This document shows, in pieces, positions 1 through 12,180 of a stretch of DNA of 64,000 nucleotides. The stretch spans positions 248,001 through 312,000 of the forward strand of contig BLAL01000252.1 of assembly GCA_015698045.1 (NCBI GenBank), in the 5' to 3' direction. Made by a program: the position numbers and the translations under genes. This DNA is from Rhizophagus clarus. Taxonomy: Eukaryota > Glomeromycota > Glomeromycetes > Glomerales > Glomeraceae. The first letter of the stretch is position 1, and every line of letters begins with the position of its first letter. The notes under the pieces are model-generated. The model had not been told where the DNA came from. It made no database searches and saw only the letters and a program-made list of their open reading frames with translations.

Positions 1-527
1 ATGACACAATGATGCGTAAAATATGTATTGATTCTGGTTTGGATTTTAAAGATCGCAATATTACTAATCATTCAATGCGATCAATGGGCATTCACAATCT
101 TATTGAGTCTGGTGTTACACTTGATGAGCAGATGACCTTTTCACAGCATAAAACAATTGCAGGTGTATCTGTCTATCAACATCAATCTATCAAGCGTAAA
201 TGAGATAATACTTCTCTTCTAATTCCTACCAAAAACGTGGTATTAAAGGATTCAACTAATTATGCAAATCAATTAGGTATATATATAAATATCTATTATT
301 TTATTAAACAATTTATAAGTTCAATAACCATCATAATTTTTCAGAACTAACCATAATATATCTTTTTGCTAGGATTTACTAAAGCTTCTAATTTAATTGA
401 AAATACTAGCTATGTTGAAAAAAATGAGTTGGATGATGATTTAAAGTATCAAAAACTAAAAATTCCAAAGATTTCTGTAGAAAATTGTAGTAATATTAAC
501 ATTAATATTACTTTTAAATGCGATTAG
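1..527 (+). pseudogene. Crypton-type tyrosine recombinase, C-terminal remnant
   Basis: The reading frame is open from the left edge, so the 5' part lies outside the window. The translation has the C-terminal half of a tyrosine recombinase core: NHSMRSMGIHNLIESGV (H-x-x-R box) followed by a QHKTIAGVSVYQHQS segment with the late His and the nucleophile-type Tyr, as in Crypton and ZMYM/KIAA1958-like (DUF3504) proteins. A TGA at 201-203 interrupts the frame, yet the same frame stays open (DNTSLLIPTKNVV...) to a GT donor at 277. It resumes after an AG at 371-372 and ends at TAG 525-527 with an ENCSNININITFK tail. The family assignment is by recognition; the break at 201 and the second exon are read directly. 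The single stop in an otherwise intact frame suggests recent inactivation. Confidence 0.6.
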
Positions 528-2235
528 TAGTTTTTTATTAGAGATTATACTATAAAATAGAACGGAAATGTTATGTAAATATTAATAAAATAAAATTTAA
601 TAAAAAACATATTATTTAGTATTATTAAGTTATTATAAGACATTTTAAATGGTTCTTAAAAAAGCAATTTTCTGGCTGTTTATGATATTGAGACTGGGAA
701 ATAAGTGATTGCAAAATTCCTGGTAAGCTGATCACGTGTAAAAATTAGTGTGATGATTGTCATGAGTAACACTTAGTGCGACAGGGGATTAATATATATA
801 TTTAATATTAATTAATAAAAAAAATTATTTGGTATTATTTATTAAGATTTTTACAAAAAGTACATCAGCTTTTTTTTAATATCTCATTAATTTTATTAAA
901 TAGTATAATGATAAAGCTATACAATTAACTAGAAATGAAATATACATTTTACTATTAATTTAATTATTTAATAATTCTCAAAGTAAGTCAATTTATATAA
1001 CTCCCACTATAGAATATTTATATTTAAATATTATGCATAAAGGAAATGTTTTTGTATCAAAACTAAAAGAATAGTAATTGATTATTAATAATATGCAATA
1101 GCTTACTTGTAAATTACATCTTGCTAAGTAATTGGAATAAAAATCAAAGTATATTAATTTACTTAGTAATAACTATACTTTTTATGAAAATTAGTTTAAG
1201 TGAATGAGTAATAAAAAAAATACAGATAAGGTTTAAAGAAGAATTGCTAATCTGATCTATATAAACCTTATAGGAAAAAAGATATAAAAATTCTTTAGAA
1301 CAAGCAATACATTAATCATACAAATGCAAAACTTTGTGCACTTTTAGAAAATACATGTCAAGCCATTGATTATTCTTTATCTGATAAAGTTTTAGCAAAT
1401 GGTAAAAGATGCAATGTACAATATGTTTACATGTAATGTAGATTTGTCAAAATTATAAAGAATTTAATTTTATTCTTTATTATAGTATAAAAATATTCAG
1501 TTATATAATCTTTTTCATCTAATAATGTAATAAACTTAATGTATAATAATTAATAAATAATATATAATTATCTTTAATAAGGTTAATATTAACTGGATCA
1601 TTTTATATTATTAACCGGATAGGAGGTGATTTTTCACCAGGAGGGGGAGGGGAACGCCTTATTATTTTGTATTGAATTATATTATTTTATATTAAAGCAA
1701 AATATATAATATAAAGTAATAAGATAAATCCAATAGGCTAAATTTATTTTTTTATAATAATTGATTTGTTTTTTTGAATTTATCTTTCGACTTTTGATAA
1801 TTGTAAAATCTGATTTGATCACCTGCAATGCTGCGTGACTATTTGTTTACATCGACCCTATTATTTACCAAAACCGGTTTTATGAAACCGATATGCTTAA
1901 ATTACTTTTAGTTAATATTATATTTTTGACACTGCATATTCCGTATTACTAATAAAATTTCACCGGATTTACTAATAAATTTATGGGCAATGATGGCAAT
2001 ATGATTTTATCGTGATATCAATATCTTATATTAATAAGGATAATTATCCAAAAATTATGATAGATCTTCTTGGTTATTTTTGGTTAGGAATCCCCAGTTC
2101 TAAGGTATAATGAGTATAAAGAATCTGATAAAGAATCTGATAACGTCTGATACCCAATGTTTTTAAATATAAATATAAATAAATGAAGATCAAAATCTGA
2201 TAATTTTTTTAATAATTACACGTATATATATTATT
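528..2235. other. Intergenic, A+T-rich, no gene recognised
   Basis: I see no intact gene. Around 1310-1436 a plus-strand frame reads NAKLCALLENTCQAIDYS and onward to a stop, with stop codons in all frames upstream; it may be the remnant of a decayed gene but I do not recognise the family. The stretch 2040-2235 just upstream of the transporter gene carries the repeated motif AAAGAATCTGATAA and is probably its promoter. Confidence 0.5.
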
Positions 2236-2242
2236 TTATTTA

Positions 2243-2280
<38 letters not shown>
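2243..2280 (+). promoter_or_regulatory. poly(dT)-poly(dA) tract at the transporter start
   Basis: A run of 13 T followed by 25 A ends 12 bases before the ATG at 2293. Rigid dA:dT tracts are known nucleosome-excluding promoter elements in fungi. Its position next to the start codon suggests it belongs to the core promoter or the 5' leader of this gene. Confidence 0.45.
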
Positions 2281-2292
2281 TTCATAGCTAAA

Positions 2293-4346
2293 ATGACTTC
2301 CACTGAACCACTTCTTTCCATTTCTCAAAGGAGACCTAGTCTCTATAGTTCAAATAATTCTGCATATGAAGCTATACCTACACGATCTTCATTGTCAAGT
2401 GAATTACCAGAGGAAAGCCGACTTAGTATTGACTCTGATTACGAAGATAACGAATCTCATAAAGCTTCGTTTGAGGAAGTAACTTATGGAGAAGAAAGAC
2501 CTTGGAAATATAAATTGATTGCTTTATTATGCGTTTTATCTTTATCTGGTAGGTGTTTATGTAGGAAAATAAATATGCTAAAAGACATTTCAATTTTTAT
2601 TTTCCATTTCTCTAGTGGGAAGTCATTATGCCGCTCATACTCTTGGCGCTTTAAAGTCAATCGTCAAGAAAGTATGTATATTTCCTATATTGACTGTCCC
2701 ACAATCACATGACGTTAATTATTCTCTTTGATTCTTAGGAACTAGGCATTTCAAATTCACAATACGGAGTTATTCAATCATCAGTATCATTGGTTAATAC
2801 AATTCTGCCCATTCTCGGTGGAGTATTTATCGATATATTTGGCACTTCGATCGGTTCCATATTGGCTACTTCTCTTATTGCTATAGGAAATGTACTTGTA
2901 GCGTTATCAACTAACTTAAGATCATTTATTGTAATGGTAATTGGTAGATTCTTATATGGAATTGGTAGTGGGACTATTGTTACAGTTCAAATGGCTATTT
3001 TAAGTCATTGGTTTAAAGGAAAAGGATTGGCCATTGTCGTAGGAATTCAGGTTGCTGCGTCAAGAATGGTATGAGACATTAATAATGCAAGGAGTTGTAT
3101 AAACTCGCGATAATTTATTGACTTTTTTTTTTTATAATCAAGTCATCATTCTTGGGTAATCTGACGGTGGTTCCCATCTGGGAAAGTACAGGATTTTATG
3201 GATGGGCATTTTGGGTATGATAATTTATGATTATTCGCCTTAATTCTTGTTACTTCTGAAGCTTATTCTCTTTTACGGTATAGTTTTCTGCGTTCCTTTG
3301 CATCGTTTCATTAATAATCAACATCACATACATTCTTTTAATGAGAATACTTCACGACAAATTATCAAAACAAGAAATGATGAAGATAAAACAAAAAAAA
3401 CATTTTAGTCCTAAAAAATTATTAGTATTTCCTGCTATTTATTGGATCTTTGTTTTACTCGAATTTGAATTGGGTAGTGCGTGGACTTCATTTTTACATA
3501 TTCACACGTAAATAGAGTATTTATCTCACTCACTTTATGCATTAATTAGTACTAGTGATTTGACTTACATTTTTAATTACAGGGAATTGATTAAAACTAG
3601 ATGGAATAGCACAGATGAATACGCTGCTTATACTTCTAGTATTGCTCAGTTCTTACCAATATTCATTTCACCTTTCCTTGGGTACTTCTTAGATCGTTTC
3701 GGAAATCGTTCTTTGACAAGTAAGAATTATCGTATTTCTCTAACAGATCAATTATAAGAAATGTCTAAAATGATCCTATTCTAAATTAATTTATCTATAT
3801 ATATATATATTTTTTTCCGAATTAGTTTTCACGTCTTCAGTTTTTCTTGCCATATCAATGTATCTCCTTGGATTCTTAGAATTATCACCGATCATAATAA
3901 TTACGGGAATGATTTGTTTTTCAATTTCACTTTCATTAGGACCGGTAGGATTATTGTCATCAATACCTATACTATTGCCATTAGATTATGTTGGTACAGC
4001 ATTAGGTATAGTCAAATCGAGTTTGAATATTGGATCAACGATTTATGATATACTTGTTGGATTATTACAAGACTTAGATGAAGGCAAATATAAAATGGTA
4101 ATGCACTTTTATTTAGGCAGTAGTATATGTACTATATTAATATCATTATTATTGTATAATGTATCAAAAAATTGGTGTGATGGCATTTTGGATATGAAAG
4201 ATGATGAAAGAAAAAGAAAACATGATATTGTGAGAATTGAAGAACATGATCAACCTACAAAATGGAATTATTTTTGTATTATTACTTTTATCTTTTTGTT
4301 ATTAATAAGTTGGATTTTATTCTTTTTTAAATTTTTTATTGATTAG
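2293..4346 (+). CDS. MFSD1-like major facilitator superfamily transporter (7 exons)
   Basis: Exons read as 2293-2548, 2616-2671, 2739-3068, 3143-3214, 3284-3507, 3583-3719 and 3826-4346. All joins keep frame across GT..AG introns of 67-106 nt and give 531 residues. A roughly 75-residue acidic, Ser-rich cytosolic N-terminus (starting MTSTEPLLS, a possible dileucine sorting signal) precedes the first membrane segment LIALLCVLSLS. The block GSHYAAHTLGALKS, the GRFLYGIGSGTIVTVQ segment and SHWFKGKGLA are the layout of MFSD1-type carriers, which in animals export dipeptides from lysosomes. About 11-12 hydrophobic segments follow, the last at the extreme C-terminus after a charged loop. The substrate in this organism is unknown; a vacuolar location is inference. 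A generic MFS permease is the alternative. Confidence 0.8.
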
Positions 4347-6409
4347 ATATATACTCAAAAGTATATTAAAAATAGTGTTTTGTAATTCCTTTAATATTTA
4401 TAATGATTTGTATTGATATATTAAATTCAAATTTTTTTTATTAAAAAAAAAAAATAAAAATATAATACTTTTTTAAATTATATAATTATTAATACAAAGA
4501 ATGATTAAAATTATCCAGTTAATTTATTTTACCAAAATTATAATATTGAAATAATATAAAAAATATATAATTATAATAAATAAATTTTCATGATTCATAT
4601 TTTTGGAAATTTTCAAAAATATAAAATTTCAATATTGCATAAATTTTATAAATTGTATAATCAAAAATTTTAAAAAATTCAAATGATATTAACCAAAATA
4701 ATATGAATTTATTACCATTTAAATCATCATAATAAGTAATTGTTATTGGTCATATTTTGGATGATAACTGACTATTAGGTAGCCAAAGATCATCTAATTT
4801 ATAATAAAATGATCAAATTTGTGTATTATTATTAAATAATATATATAGAAAATATCCAGTATTTATATAAACATGTACAATAAGATGAATTAACCAAATA
4901 AGTTAAATATTATAAAAATACAATCATTAAATTAAAAAATATTGTAAAAAATACCTAAATTTCTTAAAATATAATTACATAATAAATATTAATTTAAAAA
5001 AAAATAAAATTATTATCATTTGTAATAAAATAAATGCTAGGTTTAATTAATTTTTAAAGGTTAACAGATTTTTAAATAAACTTTTAAAATTTAGATATAG
5101 TATTTATTAAATATTTTATTTTAATTTTTTTTTATTTTTTATTATTTAATAAATATATACTAATAATTTGTTTTTTTTTTTTTAAAAAAAAAAAACTTTT
5201 TATATTATTTGTAAAGAATTTCAATAGTATTTCAGTAATAAAGAATTCTTATTAAGCAATTATAATAAATTCTTTATTACAAATTTTATTATATATTTTA
5301 TTTTTAATAAAAATACTATTTAATGTTTTTTTTATTTTTATAAGTTTTATAGGATAATAATTAGAAAACAAGAATATTTAATTTGAAATAATAAATTTTA
5401 TTACAAAATTTACAATTTTTTTTTTATTTAACAGAAATAATTTTATATAAATAATTAATTATATTAGCTAATAATATTTAACTATAGTGGCTATTATCTA
5501 TAAACCACATAATCTGAAATTTTAAAAATATGTTTATTTATATTATGTAACTTATTTTTACAATACTTTATTTAAATATAAATTTTGCCATGTAAGCGGC
5601 AAAATTTTTTTTGCTATATTCCATGAAATTTTTATGGATTCCATAAAAAATCCATAAAAAAAAGTCTGAAATTTTTTATTTTTATTATGGTTACTTACTA
5701 AAATTATTTATTTTTGATCCATAATAAAACTTAATATTATTATTAAATCTTATAAAACAAATTGATAAAAATGTGCAGTTCATGTTGCTCTATCATTTTG
5801 TTAGTTTAGTTTTTTTTTATGTCACTTGGTTCATGATTTATAAAAGTTTGAAGTCACATAATATTATGGTGATTTATAGGTGACAGTCATCATATAAAAT
5901 AATTATTGTTTATTATATAATAATATTAATATTTATAAATAATTATGTTTATGAATTTTTTTTTTTTAGTGTTGAATTTGTACAAATATTTATTAAGTAA
6001 AGAGAAAATTACAAATATAATCACTTCTAACTAGACATGAGTACTTTCAGTCAAAAAACTGGTCTGAACATCTACCAATGAAAGATAATAATTAATTAAG
6101 ATTATGTAACAATATCCATTTATTTATATAATTATATCATTTAAATTTATATTATATTAGTTAAGGATGTAAAAGAGATAACTAATATTATACAATAATA
6201 TTCCTAATAAACTAAACTGTTTTAAATATAAAATTTATAGAAAAAATGTAATTAGCGATCCATCATCATGATGACTTCTTATGATCACATGAACAAACAA
6301 AATTTTATTGGCCAGTTCATGTGATTATATATATATATATATATATTTATTCATAGGTATATGTGCAAAAAACTAAGAATATTTTACAGTTTTGATAAAG
6401 ATATGTTTA
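4347..6409. other. A+T-rich intergenic DNA with short inverted repeats
   Basis: No gene is seen. Features are a small hairpin at about 5583-5606 (ATTTTGCC pairing with GGCAAAAT), an interleaved ATGGATTCCATAAAAAATCC inverted repeat near 5616-5660, and a short (TA)n run at about 6329-6347. A similar ATTTTTATGGAA/TTCCATAAAAAT block occurs at 40540-40590, suggesting a dispersed repeat. Confidence 0.4.
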
Positions 6410-7130
6410 TTATTTTCTTTGTTTTTTTTGTTTTTTATATTTTATTTTACTATTATTTCATTCTATTTTCCTTCTTTCCTTCTATTTCTTCTTCTTTTCA
6501 TTATTTCTCATTCTTTTCATTCTTTCCCTTTCCTTTCCCTTTCTCTTTATTTTTTTTGCTCTATTTCTTCTTCCTTTTGTTCTATTCCCCCCTCCTTTTC
6601 ATTTTTTTTTCTAATGGATTTTTTGATTTTACGTTAAAGATATATTATTATTTTCTTTGTTCTTTTGTTTTATGCTTTTTATATTTTAGTTTACTAATTT
6701 TTTTCTCTTTACCTTCTTTTCATTTCCTTTTATTCCTTTTCATTTTATTCACTTTCTTTTCATTCTTTTTTGTTCTATCCCTTCTTCCTTTTCCTTTTCA
6801 TTATTTCGTTTTATTATCTTTCTTTTCATTTCATTCCTCCTTTTTGTTATTATTTTCCATTCTTTTCATTCTTTTCCCCTTCCTTTTGTTTCATTTTCCC
6901 TTCCTCTTCATTCATTTCTCTCTATTTTTTCATTCATTCATTCTATTTTCCTTTCCTCTTTATTCTTTTCATTCTTTTACCTTTCTTTCATTCCATTTCC
7001 TCTTCCTCTTCATTCTTTTTGTTCTTTTCCCCTTTTTTTTCATTATTTTATTCTATTTCCCTCCTTTTTGCTCTATTTCTTCTTTCTTTTTATTCTTTTT
7101 TTATCTATTTTAATTTTTTTTTCCTACTTT
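6410..7130 (+). repeat. Long polypyrimidine (T/C) tract
   Basis: About 700 bases are almost entirely T and C on the plus strand, in irregular TTCTTTTCATTC- and TTTCCCTTCC-type words. Long open frames here (Phe, Leu, Ser, Pro only) are a by-product of the composition and are not called as genes. A homopyrimidine/homopurine duplex of this length could form triplex structures. It resembles in composition the inner part of the TIR family at 7487, 30790 and 37917 but is not obviously bounded by its termini. Confidence 0.6.
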
Positions 7131-8548
7131 CTATTATTTTCTTATTGTTGTTTTTTATTATTTTTACTGTTAGGCTCATTTTTTTTATTTTTTGTTTTAG
7201 CTATCAGATAAAAAATAATTTTTTATTTTGAGTGAGATCAGCAATACAGTTTATAAAAAATATCAGATAAAAAATAAAATTTTTTATTAAAAAAATTTAC
7301 CAATTAGATCAAATCACGTGATAGGATTACCATGATGATGAGTCACCACATAGTAATACCCAAATTTATATACAGTATATTACTAATAAAATATAATTAT
7401 TAACAAAAAAAATACTACTGCAATTAAAAAACTCAATTAATTAAACTATGTTATTCTTGAAATATGATAATTGTTATATTTTTTTTAGAGTAAATTTATT
7501 TAACGCACCCTACCCTGCGTTGTAACGCATCCCTATCACGTGATAAATTTTATTGGTTACGGTTTAATTTAGATTATCGTTAAGAATTAAAATAATTGGC
7601 TAAAATTTATTGTACAAAAAAAATAACAAAATTTATATATTAAACTATGACTTTATTCCTTTAAACCCTGTTTATCAAAGGTAATATTTTTTACAATTAT
7701 TTATCTTTAACATAACTAGTAATGATAATAATGATACAAAAAAGAGAAGCCTAATAATTATGATAATAAGAGAGAGAAATAATGGAAATAATATTAGAAA
7801 CAAATAATTGGAGATAACGAAGATGATAGGAGACAAAAGATATAGTAAAAAAAAGAAAGATAGTGAAAAGAAGAGGGAAAGAATGTGAAAATAAAAGGAA
7901 CAGGATCGAAAACAAAAAAAAATAGGGCCAAAATGAAAGGGAATAGAAATGAAAATAAAAAGATAATGGAAGGGGCAAAAAAAAGAAAAGATGACAAGAA
8001 CGTGACAAAAAAATGAAAGGATGACAAAAGGAAGATAAACAAAATGAAAGGATGATGAAAAACAAAAAGATGATAAGAAAGGAATGAAAAGATGAAAAGA
8101 TGATGAGGAGAAATGAAAAGATGACAAGAATAAAACGATGATAAAAACAAAACAATGATAAGAATAAAATGATAAGGATGAAATGATAATTGATGATGAG
8201 AACGAAATGATAATTGATGAGAACAAAACGATAATTGGTGATGAGGATGGATGAAACAATAATCAATGATAGTGTTCCGCAAACGATTTGATCAAATCAA
8301 ATCAATTCGGATTTGATTTGAAGTTTGATTTGATTCGATTTGATAATTTTGATTTGCAAATCAAATCCAAACTTCAAAACAAGATTTGAGTTCAAATCCA
8401 AATTAAAAAAAAAAGATTTGATTCGATTTCAAATTAAATTCAAATTAGCTTAAACTAATTCAATCAAATCCGAATCAAATCTGACAAATCCAAATCAAAT
8501 CCAAATCAAATCGAATTAAATATACATGACCTGGTTAAACGTAATTAC

Positions 8549-10680
8549 AGGACCCCGAACAATACTAATATAACTCACAAATGTATAAAGGCAGGGTCAT
8601 GTGACTTGCCGATCTAATCAGATAATCCAAATATCTGATCTTTTTTTTAATCATTTATCAGTTTATTTTTGTAGTGTTGCCGGATGAAAGGCACGACCGG
8701 ACTTTTGGAATTAAGGTAAGGGAGGGGTTGGGGAAGGTATTTCGTTGTTTTTTTTTTAATTAATTAAGTATTAACTTTTTTTTTTACTTTTTGTAGTGTT
8801 GCTGGACGAAAAGCACGACCGGACTTTTGGAATTAAGGTAAGGGAAGGTGAGAAATGTTTTTCGGTGTTTTTTTTAACTAATTAATTAATTATTTTTTAT
8901 TTTTATTTTTTGTAGTGTTGCCAGACGAAAGGCACGACCGGACTTTTGGAATTAAGGTAAGGGAGGGGTTGGGGGAGGTGTTTCGTTATTTTTTTTTTAA
9001 TTAATTTAAGTATTAACTTTTTTTTTACTTTTTGTAGTGTTGCCGGACGAAAAGCATGACTGGACTTTTGGAATTAAGGTAAGGGAGGGTGGAGAAGTGT
9101 TTTTCGGTGTTTTTTTAACTATTTAATTAATTATTTTTTTTTTATTTTTTTGTAGTGTTGCCAGACGAAATGCACGACTGGACTTTTGGAATTAAGGTAA
9201 GGGAGGGTGGAGAAGTGTTTTTCGGTGTTTTTTTTAACTATTTAATTAATTATTTTTTTTTTATTTTTTTGTAGTGTTGCCGGACGAAAAGTACGACCGG
9301 ACTTTTGGAATTAAGGTAAGGGAGGGGTTGGGTGAGGTGTTTTGTTGTTTTTTTCTTTAATTAATTAAGTATTAACTTTTTTTTTTACTTTTTGTAGTGT
9401 TGCCAGACGAAAAGCATGACTGGACTTTTGGAATTAAGGTAAGGGAGGGTTGGGGGAGGTGTTTCATTGTTTTTTTTTAATTAATTAAGTATTAACCTTT
9501 TTTTTTATTTTTTTGTAGTGTTGCCGGATGAAAAGCATGACCGGACTTTTGGAATTAAGGTAAGGGAGGGTGGGGGAAGTGTTTTTCGGTATTTTTTTTA
9601 ACTAATTAATTGTTTTTTTTTTTATTTTTTTGTAGTGTTGCCAGACGAAAAGCACGACCGGACTTTTAGAATTAAGGTAAGGGAGGGTGGGGAAGTGTTT
9701 TTCGGTGTTTTTTTTAACTATTTAATTAATTATTTTTTTTTATTTTTTTGTAGTGTTGCCAGACGAAAAGCACGACCGGACTTTTGGAATTAAGGTAAGG
9801 GAGGGGTTTAGGGGAGGTGTTTCGTTGTTTTTTTTTTTAATTAATTAAGTATCAACTTTTTTTTTTACTTTTTGTAGTGTTGCCGGACGAAAAGCATGAC
9901 CAGACTTTTGGAATTAAGGTAAGGGAGGGTTGGGGGAGGTGTTTCGTTGTTTTTTTTAATTAATTAAGTATTAACCTTTTTTTTTATTTTTTTGTAGTGT
10001 TGCCGGACGAAAAGCATGACCGGACTTTTGGAATTAAGGTAAGGGAGGGTGGGGGAAGTGTTTTTCGGTATTTTTTTTAATTAATTAATTGTTTTTTTTT
10101 TATTTTTTGTAGTGTTGCCAGACGAAAAGCACGACCGGACTTTTGGAATTAAGGTAAGGGAGGGTTGGGGGAGGTGTTTCGTTGTTTTTTTTAATTAATT
10201 AAGTATTGATTTTTTTTTTATTTTTTGTAGTGTTGCCAGACGAAAAGCACGACCAGACTTTTGGAATTAAGGTAAGGGAGGGTGGGTGAAGTGTTTTTCG
10301 GTATTTTTTTTAACAAATTAATTATTTTTTTTTTTATTTTTTGTAGTGTTGCCAGGCGAAAAACACGACCGGACTTTTGGAATTAGGGTATTAAAACCCG
10401 AAAAAGAATAATAAAAATAAATAAATTTGGCATAAAATACCGAAAAAAAGTGAAAAAATAAATAAAATAAAATAAATTTTGGTAAATACCGAGTAATTTA
10501 ATTTACTGAAATTAGTATTTTTTAAAAATAAATCCACGTATATCTATTATAAACTCTACACAAACATAATATCCCAAATTGACCGATCTACGTAAACTAA
10601 ATTTGTAGGTTTAAAAAGTAATTTCATATAAACTCTACGCAAACCCGTATGTGAGTTATATTGGTATTATTCGGGGTCCT
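8549..10680. mobile_element. TIR element with AGGACCCCGAACAAT ends, carrying the micro-exon-like array
   Basis: The left end AGGACCCCGAACAATACTAA and the right end are inverted repeats of about 31 bp (one or two mismatches), and the palindromic 8-mer GTAATTAC is duplicated at 8541-8548 and 10681-10688. A shorter relative lies at 15258-15555. Inside, after a leader shared with 13283-13342 (CAGGGTCATGTGACTTGCC), comes the 15-unit tandem array. The tail (10390-10650) is unique A+T-rich DNA without a gene. Confidence 0.8.
8671..10390 (+). repeat. 15-unit tandem array of splice-signal-bracketed 41-nt cores
   Basis: Fifteen units of about 119-121 bp. Each has a T-rich tract ending in TTTTTGTAG, a 41-nt core from TGTTGCC to GGAATTAAG, then GTAAGGG, a G-rich stretch, TAACTAATTAATT or AAGTATTAAC, and the next T tract. 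Read on the plus strand each unit is laid out as 3' splice site, micro-exon, 5' splice site, branch-site-like motif. The cores are strongly conserved, the spacers less so. One core frame has 13 open codons (LPDEKHDRTFGIK), but 41 nt is not a multiple of three. The last unit has lost its donor (GGAATTAGGGTATT). No protein is assigned. Confidence 0.85.
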
Positions 10681-11050
10681 GTAATTACCGTAAATATTAT
10701 TGGAAGTTACTGCAACCACATGATGTCCAACCCTCCTTAAACACACTAAAGAAATACGTTTCGCAACATTTTTTTATTAATATTGCGTTGCAAACCGCAT
10801 TTTTTTATTTAAAATTCAACAAATCAAACCAAATCACAAATCTATTTGAATGAATTTGATTTGATTTGAATTTGAATTTGATTTGAATCGAATCAAATTT
10901 AAATCAAATCAAATCAAATTCAAATCAAATTTCAAATCAGATTTGAATGGTTTGATTCAAATCCGAATTCAAACTTTTCAGATTTGATTTGATCAAATCA
11001 AATTTCAAATCTAACCTGATTTGGTCTAATTTGATTTGTGCGGAACACTA

Positions 11051-12180
11051 ATCAATGATAAGGACGGACAAAACGATAATTGATGATAAGGACAAAATGA
11101 TAATTGATGATGAAGACGAAATGATGATTTGATGAAGATGAAACAACGATGAGGATAAAATGGTGATAAGGATGAAACAATCATGAGAATGAAAGGAAAA
11201 GGAGCAATAATGAAAAAAAGAAAGTGAATGAAAACAAAAAAAAAGGGAATAAATTAACGAAAGATAAACCATAAAAAGAAGAAAAATAGTTAGTAAAAAT
11301 GAAATATGAAAACGAAATTGAAAAAAAGATAAGAAAAAATGCCATACCTTGTTCGCAAAACTAAGATCTAAAAAAAAAGAGACGAAATGATGAAGATGAA
11401 ATGATAATTAATGATAAAGACGAAATGATAATTGGTGATGAGGATGGATGTATGAAACAATAATCGATGATAAGGACAAACAAAACGATAATTGATGATA
11501 AGGACGAAATAATAATTGATGATAAAGACAAAATGATGATTGATGAAGATAAAACAACGATGAGAACAAAATGGTGATAAGGATGAAACGATCATGAGAA
11601 TGAAAGGAAAAAGAAGCGATAATAAAAAAGAAGAAGGTGAATGAAAATGAAAGAAAAGGAGAATAAATTAACGAAAGATAAACCATAAAAAGAAGAAAAA
11701 ATAGTTAGTAAAAATGAAATATGAAAATGAAATTGAAAAAAAAAAGAAAAAATGCCATACCTTGTTCGCAAAACTAAGACCTAAAAAAAAAGGAGGCAAA
11801 ATGATGATGATGAAATGAAATTGATGATGAGGATGAAATGATAATTAATGATAAAGACAAAACGATGAGAACAGATGTATGAAACAATAATCAATGATAA
11901 GGACGGATAAAACGATAATTGATAATAAGGACGAAATGATAATTGATGATGAAGACAAAATGATGATTGATAAGGATGAAACAACGATGAGGACAAAATA
12001 GTGATAAGGATAAAACGATCATGAAAATGAAAGGAAAAAGAAGCGATAATGAAAAAGAAGAAAGTGAATGAAAATAAAAAGAAAAGGAGAATAAATTAAC
12101 GAAAGATAAACCATAAAAAGAAGAAAAAATAGTTAATAAAAATGAAATATGAAAACGAAATTGAAAAAAGACAAGAAAAA
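11051..12180 (-). repeat. Low-complexity GATGATAAGGACGAAATGATAATT repeats of family A
   Basis: On the plus strand this is a purine-rich, degenerate tandem repeat with a word length of about 24 (GATAAGGACGAAATGATAAT), interspersed with segments such as ACCTTGTTCGCAAAACTAAG. On the minus strand the same DNA is a T/C-rich sequence with splice-like pairs. The matching half of the element is at 7690-8261. Long minus-strand frames here are compositional and show no domain. Confidence 0.55.

Larger units (their letters stand above)
8270..11050. mobile_element. hAT-like non-autonomous element with AAATCAAATC subterminal arrays
   Basis: Termini TAGTGTTCCGCA and TGCGGAACACTA are exact inverted repeats, and ATCAATGA is duplicated on either side (8262-8269, 11051-11058). 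The 8-bp duplication and the TAGNG start fit the hAT superfamily. Both subterminal zones (8285-8520 and 10810-11035) are dense arrays of ATTTGATTTG/CAAATCAAAT words in both orientations. No transposase is encoded. A third element (8549-10680) is inserted in its middle. Confidence 0.8.

Noticed and set aside
6361..7231. Overlapping 81-250-codon open frames rich in Phe, Ser and Leu
   Set aside because: They follow from a strand made of T and C only; several frames are open at once and none has a domain, so they are composition artefacts.
8671..10390. CRISPR array
   Set aside because: The regular repeats have conserved cores and diverged spacers of the same sequence family, not unique spacers; the genome is fungal and there are no cas genes.
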